A stretch of 61,740 nt of DNA, from the NCBI RefSeq assembly GCF_030580655.1, contig NZ_JAUQTB010000017.1, positions 1 to 61,740 of the forward strand. Direction: 5' to 3'. A program made the position numbers and the translations under genes. Of this stretch, positions 1-8,550 are shown in pieces. Under the pieces are notes generated by a model, which was not told the origin of the DNA, did not search any database, and worked only from the letters and a program-made list of their open reading frames with translations. This stretch comes from Paenibacillus lacisoli (lineage in GTDB: Bacteria > Bacillota > Bacilli > Paenibacillales > Paenibacillaceae). Positions within the stretch are counted from its first letter, which is position 1. Every line of letters starts with the position of its first letter.

Positions 1-52
1 AGTGCAGCAATGCATGGAGCTGACCAGTACTAATCGGTCGAGGGCTTATCCT
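1..52 (+). rRNA. 23S rRNA, 3' end (partial)
   Basis: The first ~52 bases match the conserved 3' end of bacterial 23S rRNA (the GACCAGTACTAATCGGTCGA motif followed by GGGCTTATCC). The exact 3' end is approximate. The spacer after it contains CCAGTTTTCAAGG near 109-121, complementary to the TTGAAAACTGG element usual upstream of 23S genes, so it probably forms the 23S processing stem. No 5S gene follows; tRNAs come next. Confidence 0.9.
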
Positions 53-195
53 ACAAGCTTGCCGGAGACATCCGGTAGGCAGCTAGATCGCATGATTGTT
101 TCGGATCCAGTTTTCAAGGTGCAAACCTTGATTGTCCTATAATTTAATTATTGGATGGAGCTTCAAAGGAAGACGTCCTTCGATAAATCTTATTT

Positions 196-287
196 GGAGA
201 GATACCCAAGTGGCTATAAGGGGACCCTCTGCTAAGGGGTTAGACTGCGTAAGTGGTGCGAGGGTTCGAATCCCTCTCTCTCCGCCA
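196..287 (+). tRNA. tRNA-Ser (GCT)
   Basis: This is a 92-nt class II tRNA with a long variable arm. The acceptor arms GGAGAGA and TCTCTCC pair, the T loop reads GGTTCGAATCC, the anticodon is GCT and the CCA end is encoded. It is the first gene of an eight-tRNA cluster that follows the 23S gene with no promoter apparent between them, so it is probably co-transcribed with the rRNA. Confidence 0.95.
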
Positions 288-314
288 TTAGGACAAATTG
301 ATATTTTTTATTAT

Positions 315-388
315 GGCGGTGTAGCTCAGCTGGCTAGAGCGTACGGTTCATACCCGTGAGGTCGGGGGTTCGATTCCCTTCGCCGCTA
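315..388 (+). tRNA. tRNA-Met (CAT), elongator type
   Basis: The acceptor arms GGCGGTG and CGCCGCT pair, with a terminal G-T. The anticodon loop is TTCATAC with anticodon CAT, and CCA is not encoded. The body resembles the elongator tRNA-Met of Bacillus rather than the initiator, since the anticodon stem lacks the three G-C pairs typical of initiators. A lysidine-modified Ile tRNA cannot be fully excluded from sequence alone. Confidence 0.88.
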
Positions 389-398
389 TATATTCCCT

Positions 399-471
399 GG
401 AGGCTTAGCTCAGCTGGGAGAGCATCTGCCTTACAAGCAGAGGGTCGGGGGTTCGATCCCCTCAGCCTCCA
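399..471 (+). tRNA. tRNA-Val (TAC)
   Basis: The acceptor GGAGGCT pairs with AGCCTCC. The anticodon stem-loop is CTGCC-TTACAAG-CAG with anticodon TAC, and the T loop is GGTTCGATCCC. CCA is not encoded. It is the third gene of the cluster. Confidence 0.93.
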
Positions 472-481
472 TATTCACCTT

Positions 482-557
<76 letters not shown>

Positions 558-567
558 TTTATGGCCT

Positions 568-644
568 GGAACTGTGGTGTAGAGGCCTAACATGCCTGCC
601 TGTCACGCAGGAGACCGCGGGTTCGAATCCCGTCAGTTCCGCCA
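568..644 (+). tRNA. tRNA-Asp (GTC)
   Basis: The acceptor GGAACTG pairs with CAGTTCC. The anticodon stem-loop CCTGC-CTGTCAC-GCAGG carries anticodon GTC, the T loop is GGTTCGAATCC and CCA is encoded. Confidence 0.94.
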
Positions 645-710
645 TTTATTTTCTTTTCCACCTAAGTGGGAAGGTGACAACCTGACCGCTTTTGTTTTGT
701 TTTGATGTGT

Positions 711-783
<73 letters not shown>

Positions 784-794
784 TTTTTTATTTT

Positions 795-880
795 GGAGGA
801 TTAGCGAAGTGGCCAAACGCAGCAGACTGTAAATCTGTTCTCGTCCGAGTTCGGTGGTTCGAATCCATCATCCTCCACCA
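795..880 (+). tRNA. tRNA-Tyr (GTA)
   Basis: This is a class II tRNA of 86 nt. The acceptor GGAGGAT pairs with ATCCTCC, the anticodon stem-loop is CAGAC-TGTAAAT-CTG with anticodon GTA, a long variable arm is present and CCA is encoded. Confidence 0.95.
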
Positions 881-887
881 GTTATAT

Positions 888-960
888 GAGCCATTAGCTC
901 AGTTGGTAGAGCACCTGACTTTTAATCAGGGTGTCGAAGGTTCGAGTCCTTCATGGCTCA
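888..960 (+). tRNA. tRNA-Lys (TTT)
   Basis: The acceptor GAGCCAT pairs with ATGGCTC. The anticodon stem-loop CTGAC-TTTTAAT-CAG carries anticodon TTT. CCA is not encoded. It is the last gene of the cluster and is followed directly by an intrinsic terminator. Confidence 0.95.
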
Positions 961-965
961 TCCGA

Positions 966-998
966 AGTCATCAACCGTTGGTTGATGGCTTTTTTGTT
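966..998 (+). terminator. Terminator of the rRNA/tRNA operon
   Basis: The stem ATCAACC / GGTTGAT has a short loop and is followed by TTTTTTG and more T-rich sequence. It lies six bases after tRNA-Lys. Confidence 0.85.
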
Positions 999-1085
999 TT
1001 TTATTTTTTTTGATATGATAGAGAAGATAGAGTTTATTTTCAAGGTATGCTGGCTCGACTGTCTTATCACAGGAGATTGGTGGGA

Positions 1086-2213
1086 ATGCTGTCTATGCGA
1101 AATATTGAACGGATCTGTCTGCAGCTGGAAAACACTATGGGGATTAAGGTTAAATTGGAGACGGTAGGTGCGGAGACTTACAATCTGTTATTCGAAGCAA
1201 ATGCGGAAGACAGGCATTCTTCTGTACATGGGGGGAGAATTTATTTTGCGCTGCCCTTAGATATAGCCGAACAGGCTGAAGCAAGCCGCGGCCGGGTTTT
1301 GTCCATTGCTGAAGGAGAGTTAACGGATCGGGAGCGGGGGCTTATTGAGTTACTAATCTCAGGGTTGGAAGATGCCGCAGCTGTCCAGAATACCATTAAT
1401 GACGATGAGGCACAGGCAGTCATGCTGGGAGAATGGATAGAAGAGCATCAAAAGGAGTACGGGGCAAAGGAGCTTCCTGATCAATTACAGATTAAACCCC
1501 GGCTGTGTCAGCCTATGTTATCGTTTGTGCTGGTGAGTGAAGGGGTTCATGCACCGATTCCTTATGATCAGCTCTCACGTCTGCTCGATAGTTACTTTGG
1601 CGGAGAGGTCATTCTTGTCCCTCTGCAGGCATCCGAGTGGCTGATTCTTGCACGTGAGGAAATGGTAATTGGATCTGCGGATGAGCGTGACCGCGATACA
1701 GATGCAGAGGAATCTGAACATGAGGTATTAACCGCTTTTGGACTAGGTCTGTATGAACTTATCGCTACCGAATGGGTAGGCAATTTCCATATGGCCGCTG
1801 TACCGTCTGTTATTCCTGCTGCTGATATTATACAGCTGGTTAGAGAACTGAGAGAGACATTGTTCCTGGGAAGGGTGTTTCATGTAGCTGAACAGATTCA
1901 TTTTGCGTGGGAGCTGCGTCTAGAGAAGCTGATCTACAGTATTCCTGACCGTCAGAGAGAAAAGTTCCTGGATCTTGCCTCCACGCATTCTGCATTCCTT
2001 CATGACAGCGAGGTTGGCGTAACGTTGAGCACATTTTTTCAGATGGACTGTAATGTCAGTGAGACTGCGAAAAGGCTGTACGTGCATCGCAACACACTGA
2101 TCTACCGTCTAGATAAGATCAAACAGGAGACCGGACTTGATGTGAGGCGCTTCGAAGACGCGGTTTTAGTGAAACTTCTGATGCTATTGTACAAAGTTAC
2201 AAAAACGGTGTAA
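1086..2213 (+). CDS. PucR/CdaR-type transcriptional regulator
   Basis: The C-terminal ~60 residues carry the PucR-family helix-turn-helix: a region reading NVSETAKRLYVHRNTLIYRL, the hallmark of sugar-diacid/purine regulators such as CdaR and PucR. The N-terminal ~300 residues are a sensor region I do not recognise; no membrane segment is seen. ATG 1086 is preferred over the upstream ATG 1047 because AGGAG lies ten bases before it; ATG 1095 is also possible. The gene stands alone, 104 bases upstream of the sugar-ABC ATPase gene in the same direction, so a role in carbohydrate uptake is a reasonable inference. The effector and targets are unknown. Confidence 0.8.
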   Translation: MLSMRNIERICLQLENTMGIKVKLETVGAETYNLLFEANAEDRHSSVHGGRIYFALPLDIAEQAEASRGRVLSIAEGELTDRERGLIELLISGLEDAAAVQNTINDDEAQAVMLGEWIEEHQKEYGAKELPDQLQIKPRLCQPMLSFVLVSEGVHAPIPYDQLSRLLDSYFGGEVILVPLQASEWLILAREEMVIGSADERDRDTDAEESEHEVLTAFGLGLYELIATEWVGNFHMAAVPSVIPAADIIQLVRELRETLFLGRVFHVAEQIHFAWELRLEKLIYSIPDRQREKFLDLASTHSAFLHDSEVGVTLSTFFQMDCNVSETAKRLYVHRNTLIYRLDKIKQETGLDVRRFEDAVLVKLLMLLYKVTKTV

Positions 2214-2317
2214 CCTTTTTTGTGCACTTTGTGGATGGCGTCCTGCCTGCTTGTTGGGTAATATGATATTAGAAAGTGTATTCGTTTTCATAATCCCTTC
2301 TGAGGAGGAACAATCAT

Positions 2318-3439
2318 ATGGCAGGCGTACGTTTAGAGCATATTTTTAAAAAGTATCCAGGTTCCGATAAAGCAACGGTAATCGACGTCAATCTGGACAT
2401 TCAAGATAAAGAATTTCTGGTTCTGGTAGGACCGTCCGGTTGCGGTAAATCCACAACCCTTCGTATGATCGCGGGTCTGGAGGAAATTTCCGAGGGTAAA
2501 CTGTACATCGGTGACCGCGTGGTGAATGACGTAGCTCCTAAAGACCGTGACATCGCGATGGTATTCCAATCCTATGCCCTGTATCCGCATATGAGCGTAT
2601 ACCAAAACATGGCGTTTGGTCTGAAACTCCGTAAGGTGAAGAAAGAAGAAATCGACCGCAAAGTTCGTGAAGCTGCGAAAATCCTGGATATTGAGCATTT
2701 GCTTGAGCGTAAGCCAAAAGCGTTGTCCGGTGGTCAGCGTCAGCGTGTAGCCTTGGGCCGTGCGATTGTCCGTGATCCTCAAGTCTTCCTGATGGACGAA
2801 CCGCTTTCCAACCTGGATGCCAAACTGCGCGGCCAAATGCGTGCGGAGATTACCAAACTGGTTAAGCGTCTTGAAACCACTTGTATCTATGTAACGCATG
2901 ACCAGATCGAAGCGATGACTATGGGTGATCGTATCGTAGTTATGAAAGACGGTATCATTCAGCAGGCTGCTTCTCCGGAAGAGCTGTACAACCGTCCGAC
3001 CAACCTGTTCGTAGCAGGCTTTATCGGTTCCCCAACAATGAACTTTATTACGGGTAACCTGAGTGAAGAAGGCGGCAACATGGTATTCAAAGCACCTAAC
3101 CTGAACCTGATTATTCCACAAGGTAAAGCTCAAGTGCTGAAAAGCAAAGGCTACAGCAACAAAGAAGTGATTATGGGCGTGCGTCCTGAAGACATCCATG
3201 AAGAGCCGGTATTTATGGAAGCTTCCCCAAACTCTATCTTTACTTCTCATGTAGATGTAACAGAGAACCTGGGTCACGAAGCCCTCTTGTACCTGAGTGG
3301 CGCAGGTAATGACACGATTATCGCGCGTGTAGACGGCCGTTCCAACACTCGTGATGGCGTAACGACACAAATGGCAATTGATATGAACAAGGTTCATATC
3401 TTCGATAAAGAGTCCGAGCTGAATGTGCTGCTGGGCTAA
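2318..3439 (+). CDS. ugpC: Shared carbohydrate ABC transporter ATPase (MsmX/UgpC type)
   Basis: This 373-residue ATPase energises carbohydrate ABC importers of the CUT1 class. The Walker A motif GPSGCGKSTT lies near residue 37, then a Q-loop (VFQSYALYPHMSV), the signature LSGGQRQRVALGRAI, Walker B VFLMDEPLSNLDA and the H-loop VTHDQ. The C-terminal ~130 residues form the OB/TOBE regulatory domain of MalK-like proteins. No permease or binding protein is adjacent, which fits the known sharing of MsmX among several Bacillus transporters. AGGAGG lies before ATG 2318. Codon choice is strongly biased, as in highly expressed genes, unlike the gene upstream. A terminator follows. Confidence 0.93.
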   Translation: MAGVRLEHIFKKYPGSDKATVIDVNLDIQDKEFLVLVGPSGCGKSTTLRMIAGLEEISEGKLYIGDRVVNDVAPKDRDIAMVFQSYALYPHMSVYQNMAFGLKLRKVKKEEIDRKVREAAKILDIEHLLERKPKALSGGQRQRVALGRAIVRDPQVFLMDEPLSNLDAKLRGQMRAEITKLVKRLETTCIYVTHDQIEAMTMGDRIVVMKDGIIQQAASPEELYNRPTNLFVAGFIGSPTMNFITGNLSEEGGNMVFKAPNLNLIIPQGKAQVLKSKGYSNKEVIMGVRPEDIHEEPVFMEASPNSIFTSHVDVTENLGHEALLYLSGAGNDTIIARVDGRSNTRDGVTTQMAIDMNKVHIFDKESELNVLLG

Positions 3440-3468
3440 TCTTCAACATCAATAATTCCATGATAGGA

Positions 3469-3512
3469 AAAAAGGGTTATTTCTTCTACGATGAAGGAAT
3501 AGCCCTTTTCTC
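3469..3512 (+). terminator. Terminator after the sugar ATPase gene
   Basis: A long imperfect stem (AAAAGGGTTATTTCTTC against GAAGGAATAGCCCTTTT) has a short loop and ends in TTTTC. Confidence 0.85.
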
Positions 3513-3565
3513 ATATCTAGAACCGTCATAGAGAATCCGGCTCAGGCCGGACGTAGAGTCGATGA

Positions 3566-3594
3566 TTGCAATACATTGTAAATTCCGATACGAT
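3566..3594 (+). promoter_or_regulatory. Candidate sigma-A promoter of hprK
   Basis: TTGCAA and TACGAT are separated by 17 bases and lie ~57 bases upstream of the hprK start. Assigned from consensus match only. Confidence 0.5.
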
Positions 3595-3650
3595 GAATAC
3601 AATGGAAACGCTGTGTTACAGAAACAGCACGGGCTGAAAGGAAGAAGACG

Positions 3651-4589
3651 ATGGCTAAAAAAGTAAAGGTATCCGAATTAGTACAACAGTTTCAGCTGGA
3701 GGTCGTGTCGGGCGAGCAGGGGCTTCGCCGCCCGATTACGGTCGATGACTTGAATAGACCTGGCCTGGAGATGGCGGGTTATTTTGAATACCATCCCAAA
3801 GAACGTGTTCAGCTGCTGGGAAGAACCGAGTTAGCCTTCTTCAGTATGCTGTCTTCCCAAGAACGGAAGGAACGTATGGACAAGCTCTGTACCGACGAGA
3901 CACCATGTATTGTGGTGACACGCGGTCTGGAGGTTCCCGAAGAACTGATCGAGATTAGTTCAGAACGGAATATTCCCGTTATCCGAAGCGGGATGGCAAC
4001 GACAATCCTGTCCAGCCGGATTACCGGCTTCCTGGAACGTAAGTTGGCACCTACGGCGACCATTCATGGCGTATTATGTGACGTGTACGGGGTAGGGATG
4101 CTGATCACAGGAAGCAGCGGTATCGGTAAAAGTGAAACCGCACTGGAACTCGTCAAACGCGGCCATCGGCTCATCGCGGATGACGCGGTGGAGATCCGTC
4201 AAACCTCCGATAATCAGCTCCATGGGTCTGCTCCAGAGTTGATTCGCCATCTGCTGGAAATCCGCGGAGTCGGCATCATCAATGTGATGACTTTGTTTGG
4301 TGCAGGCGCTATCCGTAATAACAAGCGGATTACGCTGGTAGTCCGGCTGGAAGCATGGCAGCAGGATAAACAATATGACCGTCTGGGTCTGGATGAGGAA
4401 ACGACGCGTATCATCGATACGGATGTACCGCTGGTTACCATTCCGGTTCGTCCAGGTCGTAACCTTGCCGTCATTATTGAGGTGGCAGCGATGAACTATC
4501 GTCTGAAGCAGATGGGATATAACGCTGCGCTGCAATTCACGAATAAGCTGACAGCTACGATCTCGGAAGATATGGATGATATGGACTGA
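3651..4589 (+). CDS. hprK: HPr kinase/phosphorylase
   Basis: HprK phosphorylates Ser46 of HPr-family proteins in response to fructose-1,6-bisphosphate and removes the phosphate with Pi, driving CcpA-mediated carbon catabolite control. At 312 residues it has the family's usual length. The C-terminal kinase domain has the P-loop [14 protein letters not shown] near residue 153, then [11 protein letters not shown] with the catalytic acidic pair, and the family signature [19 protein letters not shown] lies before ATG 3651. It heads the conserved hprK-lgt-ppaX group. An HPr-family protein with Ser46, a likely substrate, is encoded at 24335-24604. Confidence 0.97.
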   Translation: MAKKVKVSELVQQFQLEVVSGEQGLRRPITVDDLNRPGLEMAGYFEYHPKERVQLLGRTELAFFSMLSSQERKERMDKLCTDETPCIVVTRGLEVPEELIEISSERNIPVIRSGMATTILSSRITGFLERKLAPTATIHGVLCDVYGVGMLITGSSGIGKSETALELVKRGHRLIADDAVEIRQTSDNQLHGSAPELIRHLLEIRGVGIINVMTLFGAGAIRNNKRITLVVRLEAWQQDKQYDRLGLDEETTRIIDTDVPLVTIPVRPGRNLAVIIEVAAMNYRLKQMGYNAALQFTNKLTATISEDMDDMD

Positions 4590-4617
4590 TCTACAATAGC
4601 TGTAGAGTCAACCGGTG

Positions 4618-4650
4618 ACCCGCCTAGGTGATATTAGATCAAGCGGGTCC
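4618..4650 (+). other. Hairpin between hprK and lgt
   Basis: The perfect 7-bp arms GACCCGC / GCGGGTC flank a 19-base loop that itself holds CTA/TAG. No T-run follows, so it is not a standard terminator; it may tune read-through or mRNA stability. Confidence 0.4.
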
Positions 4651-4706
4651 CTCCTACATAAGTCATAGCAGAATTTGAATTGAAAACAGGGAGTGTGCAA
4701 GATTAC

Positions 4707-5729
4707 ATGGGGACATTGCTGCTGGATCCGATTGCTTTCTCAATCGGGGCGCTGAAAGTACACTGGTACGGGCTGATTCTGGGAGCGGCCGCGCTTCTGG
4801 GCTTGCTTCTCGTCATTCGTGAGGGCAAGCGCTTTGGTATTCCTCAGGAGTTCTTTATGGACATGCTGCTGCTCGGCGTGCCGTCTGCCATCATAGGAGC
4901 GCGTATTTATTATGTAGCATTTAAATGGGAAGACTATAAGGATCATTTCTGGGATGTATTTAAAATATGGAATGGCGGCATCGCCATCTATGGTGCACTG
5001 ATTGGTGCCATTATCTGTGCAGTTATTTATTTCAGATATAAAGGTTACAACTTCTGGCGTATTGCGGATATCTGTGCACCCGGACTGCTGCTCGGTCAAA
5101 TGATTGGCCGCTGGGGCAACTTTGTTAACCAGGAGGCCTATGGCGGACCAGCGGAAGAGTCTTTCCTCCGCAATAATCTGCATTTACCGGATTTTATTGT
5201 GAATCAGATGAATGTGCAGGGAACTTACCATCATCCGACCTTCCTGTATGAGTCGTTATGGAGTCTGGTGGGCATTCTCGTTCTGCTGGTGCTGCGCAGA
5301 CAGAAATTCCTGAGAGCAGGAGAGCTGTTCATCTCCTATTTCATCTGGTATTCTATCGGACGTTTCTTCGTGGAAGCCCTCCGTACAGATAGCCTGGGAT
5401 TTGAAGGGCCGGCCTGGCTGGCATCACTTATTAATGGTTTATGGTCACCGATGAAAGCGTTAGGCTTTGAGCAAGGATTCCTGGATCCGAATTACGGAAA
5501 TGTGCGAGTGTCCCAGATGCTTGCCCTGATCATTATCATCGTGGCCATTATTCTGATCATCGTCCGCCGTGCAACAGGACGTGCCAAGGAGCATTACAAT
5601 GATCCGATTGTTTCCAGCAAACAGACATTTGAGCAGGTAGATGTTGAAGCTGGACACCCGAGCACAGCTGTGGAAGAATCAGCTGAACCTACGAATACGA
5701 CAATTGAGGTTGAAGACAAAAAGGAGTAA
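4707..5729 (+). CDS. lgt: Prolipoprotein diacylglyceryl transferase
   Basis: Lgt moves diacylglycerol from phosphatidylglycerol to the lipobox cysteine of prolipoproteins, the first step of lipoprotein maturation. The protein has about seven membrane segments and the Lgt signature GRWGNFVNQEAYG with the essential Arg. An extra acidic cytoplasmic C-terminal tail of ~45 residues (E/T-rich) extends beyond the last membrane helix. I favour ATG 4707, which gives the family's normal start (MGTLLLDPI); the in-frame TTG at 4680 would add nine residues and has no better ribosome binding site. It is the second gene of the hprK operon. Lipobox proteins at 41682 and 57655 are possible clients. Confidence 0.95.
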   Translation: MGTLLLDPIAFSIGALKVHWYGLILGAAALLGLLLVIREGKRFGIPQEFFMDMLLLGVPSAIIGARIYYVAFKWEDYKDHFWDVFKIWNGGIAIYGALIGAIICAVIYFRYKGYNFWRIADICAPGLLLGQMIGRWGNFVNQEAYGGPAEESFLRNNLHLPDFIVNQMNVQGTYHHPTFLYESLWSLVGILVLLVLRRQKFLRAGELFISYFIWYSIGRFFVEALRTDSLGFEGPAWLASLINGLWSPMKALGFEQGFLDPNYGNVRVSQMLALIIIIVAIILIIVRRATGRAKEHYNDPIVSSKQTFEQVDVEAGHPSTAVEESAEPTNTTIEVEDKKE

Positions 5730-5736
5730 GCTGCAA

Positions 5737-6387
5737 ATGATTACAACGGTGTTATTTGATCTGGATGGAACCATTATCGATACGAACGAGCTGATCATTA
5801 GTTCATTCATTAATTCTCTGCACAGCCGGCTGCCGAAGCCGCTAACCCGCGAGGAGATTATTCCTCATATGGGTGATACCCTGGAGAAGCAGCTGCAGCA
5901 ATTTGCCGGGGAAGGACACAATGTAGAGGAAATGGTTCAGGCTTACCGAGCTTATAATGCCCTTCATCATGATGAAATGGTTAAGACATTTCCGCATGTG
6001 CCGGAAGTGGTCAAGGAGCTGCATAAGCGCGGAATCAAGCTGGGGGTCGTCACAACCAAAATCCGCCCCTCTTCTATGCGGGTGCTGAATACATTTGGCC
6101 TGACAGAATATATGGGAAGCATCGTTACGGTGAATGACGTTGTTCATCCCAAGCCGCATGCAGAGCCGGTGCTCAAAGCGGTAGAAGAGCTGCAGGCTGA
6201 TCCTGACACGACTCTGATGGTTGGGGACAGTTCCTTTGATATTCTGGCAGCCAAGGCGGCAGGAGTGCAATCTGCAGGGGTTGCCTGGTCGCTGAAGGGT
6301 GAAGAGACACTCCGCCGATATGAGCCGGATTTTATGCTTTATGATATGAGGGATATCTTAGACCTTGTCAGCCGGGAGAATGATTAA
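5737..6387 (+). CDS. ppaX: Pyrophosphatase PpaX (HAD family)
   Basis: PpaX hydrolyses pyrophosphate, including that released when HprK dephosphorylates P-Ser-HPr, which explains its constant linkage to hprK. At 216 residues it shows HAD motif I FDLDGTIIDT at the N-terminus, motif II (VVTTK) and motif III/IV around KPHAEP and MVGDSSFDI. ATG 5737 gives the canonical N-terminus and has AAGGAG overlapping the end of lgt; longer readings upstream lie in another frame within lgt. Confidence 0.93.
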   Translation: MITTVLFDLDGTIIDTNELIISSFINSLHSRLPKPLTREEIIPHMGDTLEKQLQQFAGEGHNVEEMVQAYRAYNALHHDEMVKTFPHVPEVVKELHKRGIKLGVVTTKIRPSSMRVLNTFGLTEYMGSIVTVNDVVHPKPHAEPVLKAVEELQADPDTTLMVGDSSFDILAAKAAGVQSAGVAWSLKGEETLRRYEPDFMLYDMRDILDLVSREND

Positions 6388-6389
6388 AT

Positions 6390-6935
6390 GTGAGAAACGT
6401 GCAGCGCTATCCGATTGATGGGCACAATGCACTCTGGCATATATACAAGACTGTAAGCCCCTGGAAAGGGATACGTAACTTTTTGTTTGTCCAATGCGCG
6501 CGCTACTGTCCAATCCTGCCGTTGAAGAACTGGATTTACCGCCGTCTGCTAGGGATGAAGGTCGGGAAACACACTGCCTTCGGACTCATGGTGATGGTGG
6601 ACGTCTTTTTTCCGGAGAAGATCACGGTGGGCGAAAATTCAGTCATTGGCTACAACACTACAATCCTGGCGCATGAGTATCTCATCAAAGAATACCGGCT
6701 GGGTGAGGTGATTATAGGGGAGAATGTCCTTATCGGTGCCAATACCACCATTCTGCCTGGCGTAACCATCGGAGACGGGGCTGTTGTGGCTGCCGGGTCG
6801 GTCGTTCACCGTAATGTGGCTGCCGGCAGTTTTGTTGGAGGCAATCCGCTGAGGGAGCTGTCCAGAGCCCAGCCAGAGGACATGATGCAGCAGGAACCGG
6901 TGCTGAACGGAAATAAGGAAGATCGCTATACCTAA
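6390..6935 (+). CDS. Left-handed beta-helix acyltransferase (YvoF-like)
   Basis: This 181-residue protein has imperfect hexapeptide repeats ([LIV]-G-x4) in its second half (for example VIGENVLIGANTTILPGV, then GDGAVVAAGSVV), typical of O-acetyltransferases of the maltose/nodulation-type family. The start is GTG 6390, two bases after the ppaX stop, with GGGAG upstream. Its place directly after ppaX matches B. subtilis yvoF. The acceptor substrate is not predictable. A terminator follows immediately, so it ends the hprK operon. Confidence 0.85.
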   Translation: MRNVQRYPIDGHNALWHIYKTVSPWKGIRNFLFVQCARYCPILPLKNWIYRRLLGMKVGKHTAFGLMVMVDVFFPEKITVGENSVIGYNTTILAHEYLIKEYRLGEVIIGENVLIGANTTILPGVTIGDGAVVAAGSVVHRNVAAGSFVGGNPLRELSRAQPEDMMQQEPVLNGNKEDRYT

Positions 6936-6936
6936 G

Positions 6937-6965
6937 GACTTCGGCGAAGCAGCCGGGGTCTTTTT
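6937..6965 (+). terminator. Terminator of the hprK operon
   Basis: The stem GACTTCGGC / GCCGGGGTC (two G-T pairs) has a 6-base loop and is followed by TTTTT. Confidence 0.75.
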
Positions 6966-7080
6966 CTTTGGGCGGATGACAATTGGGTACAGGTATGTTA
7001 AGTTGGATGAAGGCAACAAGCCATTACTATTGCTGGAATCTTTTACCGAAGAGGAAGGCGTTTTTGGGGGAGATTAGGTT

Positions 7081-8262
7081 TTGATTAAAAGAGAAAGGAT
7101 TCCCGAGCTGGATGTGTACCGGGCGATGGCGATCATGGCGGTCATTATGATCCATGCCACCTCGCAGACAATCGTAGAGACACAGGGAAGCTCGTTGTTC
7201 CACCCTTTTCTGCTGCTGAATATATTCAGTAAATTTGCTGTACAGGTGTTTATCTTTCTCAGTGGATTTGTTCTGTTCTATAACTATATTGATAAACCTT
7301 TCGGCTGGAAGACGGCCGGAGCCTTTTATAAAAAGAGATTGTTATACATTATTGTGCCCTATGTTATTTTCTCGGCTTTGTACTATGTCATGAAACTGTA
7401 TTTCAATGACCAGCTGAATACGCCGTTCCCGGAGCTGGCATCCAGGTTCTGGACCAAGCTGTGGCAGGGCAATGCACATACTCATCTGTATTATCTGATT
7501 ATTATGATTCAGTTGTATGTCATTTTTCCGCTGTTCCTGGCTATCTTCAAAAAGCTTCGTCAGTGGATTCCATCCAGGGCAGGTGCAGGCTGGGTTGTTT
7601 TCCTGCTGGGTCTCGTGCTGCAGTGGGGATTTATCCTTATTAATAAGTATGAATGGCAGGTTCCGGCAAAAGGTAGTCTCGCCATTACGTACATGTCGTT
7701 CTTCTTGACGGGTGGAGTGATCGCTGTATATTATGGCCGCTTCAAGGAATGGCTTATTGTTAGTGTAAAGGGGATGAAGAGTCCTAAACTGGCCGTATGG
7801 CTGATTTTGTGGGCGGCTTGGCTCGGAGCAGGACTGTTACACGTGGAACTATGGTACAACACGTATGTCAACAAGCTTAGAATTAACTCGTTATGGTACG
7901 AGGTTATTGGAAACCTCCACTGGCTGTTGTCTTCGCTGGTTCTGTTCCAGCTCTCATTTATTCTTTACCGGCATGTCGGCAGCTTCCTGTCCCGCTTCCT
8001 GACCTGGATGGGCGCCTGCTCCTTCGGCATCTATCTGCTGCATCCGGCGGTTTTGTTCTTCTATCGGGATTACGTACCTGCAGGGGGGACAACTTTGCAT
8101 TATGCCGCGGTCATTGCAGGCGGATGGCTGCTTGCCCTCTTTGTGTCCTGGCTGGTCGTGACACTGTTGGCCCGGGTAAAAGGCATTTGGGTCCTGTTTG
8201 GGACAATGCCGCCATTCCCGGCAAAGCGGACCTCCAAGCCGTCGCGTTCGGTGTCGATGTAA
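7081..8262 (+). CDS. Membrane acyltransferase (acyltransferase-3/OafA family)
   Basis: This 393-residue polytopic protein has about ten hydrophobic segments. The N-terminus reads RIPELDVYRAMAIMAVIMIH, the acyltransferase-3 hallmark with an Arg and a catalytic-type His at the end of the first helix. Such proteins O-acylate sugars of surface polysaccharides or peptidoglycan at the membrane; the substrate here is unknown. The start is TTG 7081 with GGGGGAG ~9 bases before it. It is transcribed alone, with a terminator on each side. Confidence 0.83.
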   Translation: MIKRERIPELDVYRAMAIMAVIMIHATSQTIVETQGSSLFHPFLLLNIFSKFAVQVFIFLSGFVLFYNYIDKPFGWKTAGAFYKKRLLYIIVPYVIFSALYYVMKLYFNDQLNTPFPELASRFWTKLWQGNAHTHLYYLIIMIQLYVIFPLFLAIFKKLRQWIPSRAGAGWVVFLLGLVLQWGFILINKYEWQVPAKGSLAITYMSFFLTGGVIAVYYGRFKEWLIVSVKGMKSPKLAVWLILWAAWLGAGLLHVELWYNTYVNKLRINSLWYEVIGNLHWLLSSLVLFQLSFILYRHVGSFLSRFLTWMGACSFGIYLLHPAVLFFYRDYVPAGGTTLHYAAVIAGGWLLALFVSWLVVTLLARVKGIWVLFGTMPPFPAKRTSKPSRSVSM

Positions 8263-8317
8263 AAGATAGCAATTTCAATCTCGATGCAACAGATAACAAT
8301 ATAGAACCGATCCAACC

Positions 8318-8339
8318 GCCGCCCGATGGGCGGCTTTTT
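8318..8339 (+). terminator. Terminator after the acyltransferase gene
   Basis: The perfect stem GCCGCCC-GAT-GGGCGGC is followed by TTTTT. Confidence 0.88.
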
Positions 8340-8550
8340 GTATACATATAGAAATACCTGTCATTCAGCGTCATTGACGCAGTTGGCCAATCGTGGTAAT
8401 ATATCGGCATGCTTTAGTTTGTTAGCACTTTACCAAAGTAAAGAAACGCGACATGAACGGACTTTTACGGTTTGAATACGAATAGGCTGTACCGGCTGTT
8501 ATATAGGTGTATAGAATAATGATCACATACATTGTAGAGGTGGATTGTAA

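Noticed and set aside
2333..3397. Long open frame on the minus strand opposite the sugar-ABC ATPase gene
   Set aside because: It mirrors a highly codon-biased gene; the translation is rich in rare, motif-free sequence and has no ribosome binding site. A shadow frame.
4618..4650. Terminator between hprK and lgt
   Set aside because: The hairpin has no T-run and a 19-base loop; the operon is conserved, so it is listed only as a hairpin.
8263..8550. Possible T-box or other riboswitch before hisZ
   Set aside because: No AGGGTGGNACCGCG-like T-box core and no antiterminator/terminator pair is visible; only a small inverted repeat.
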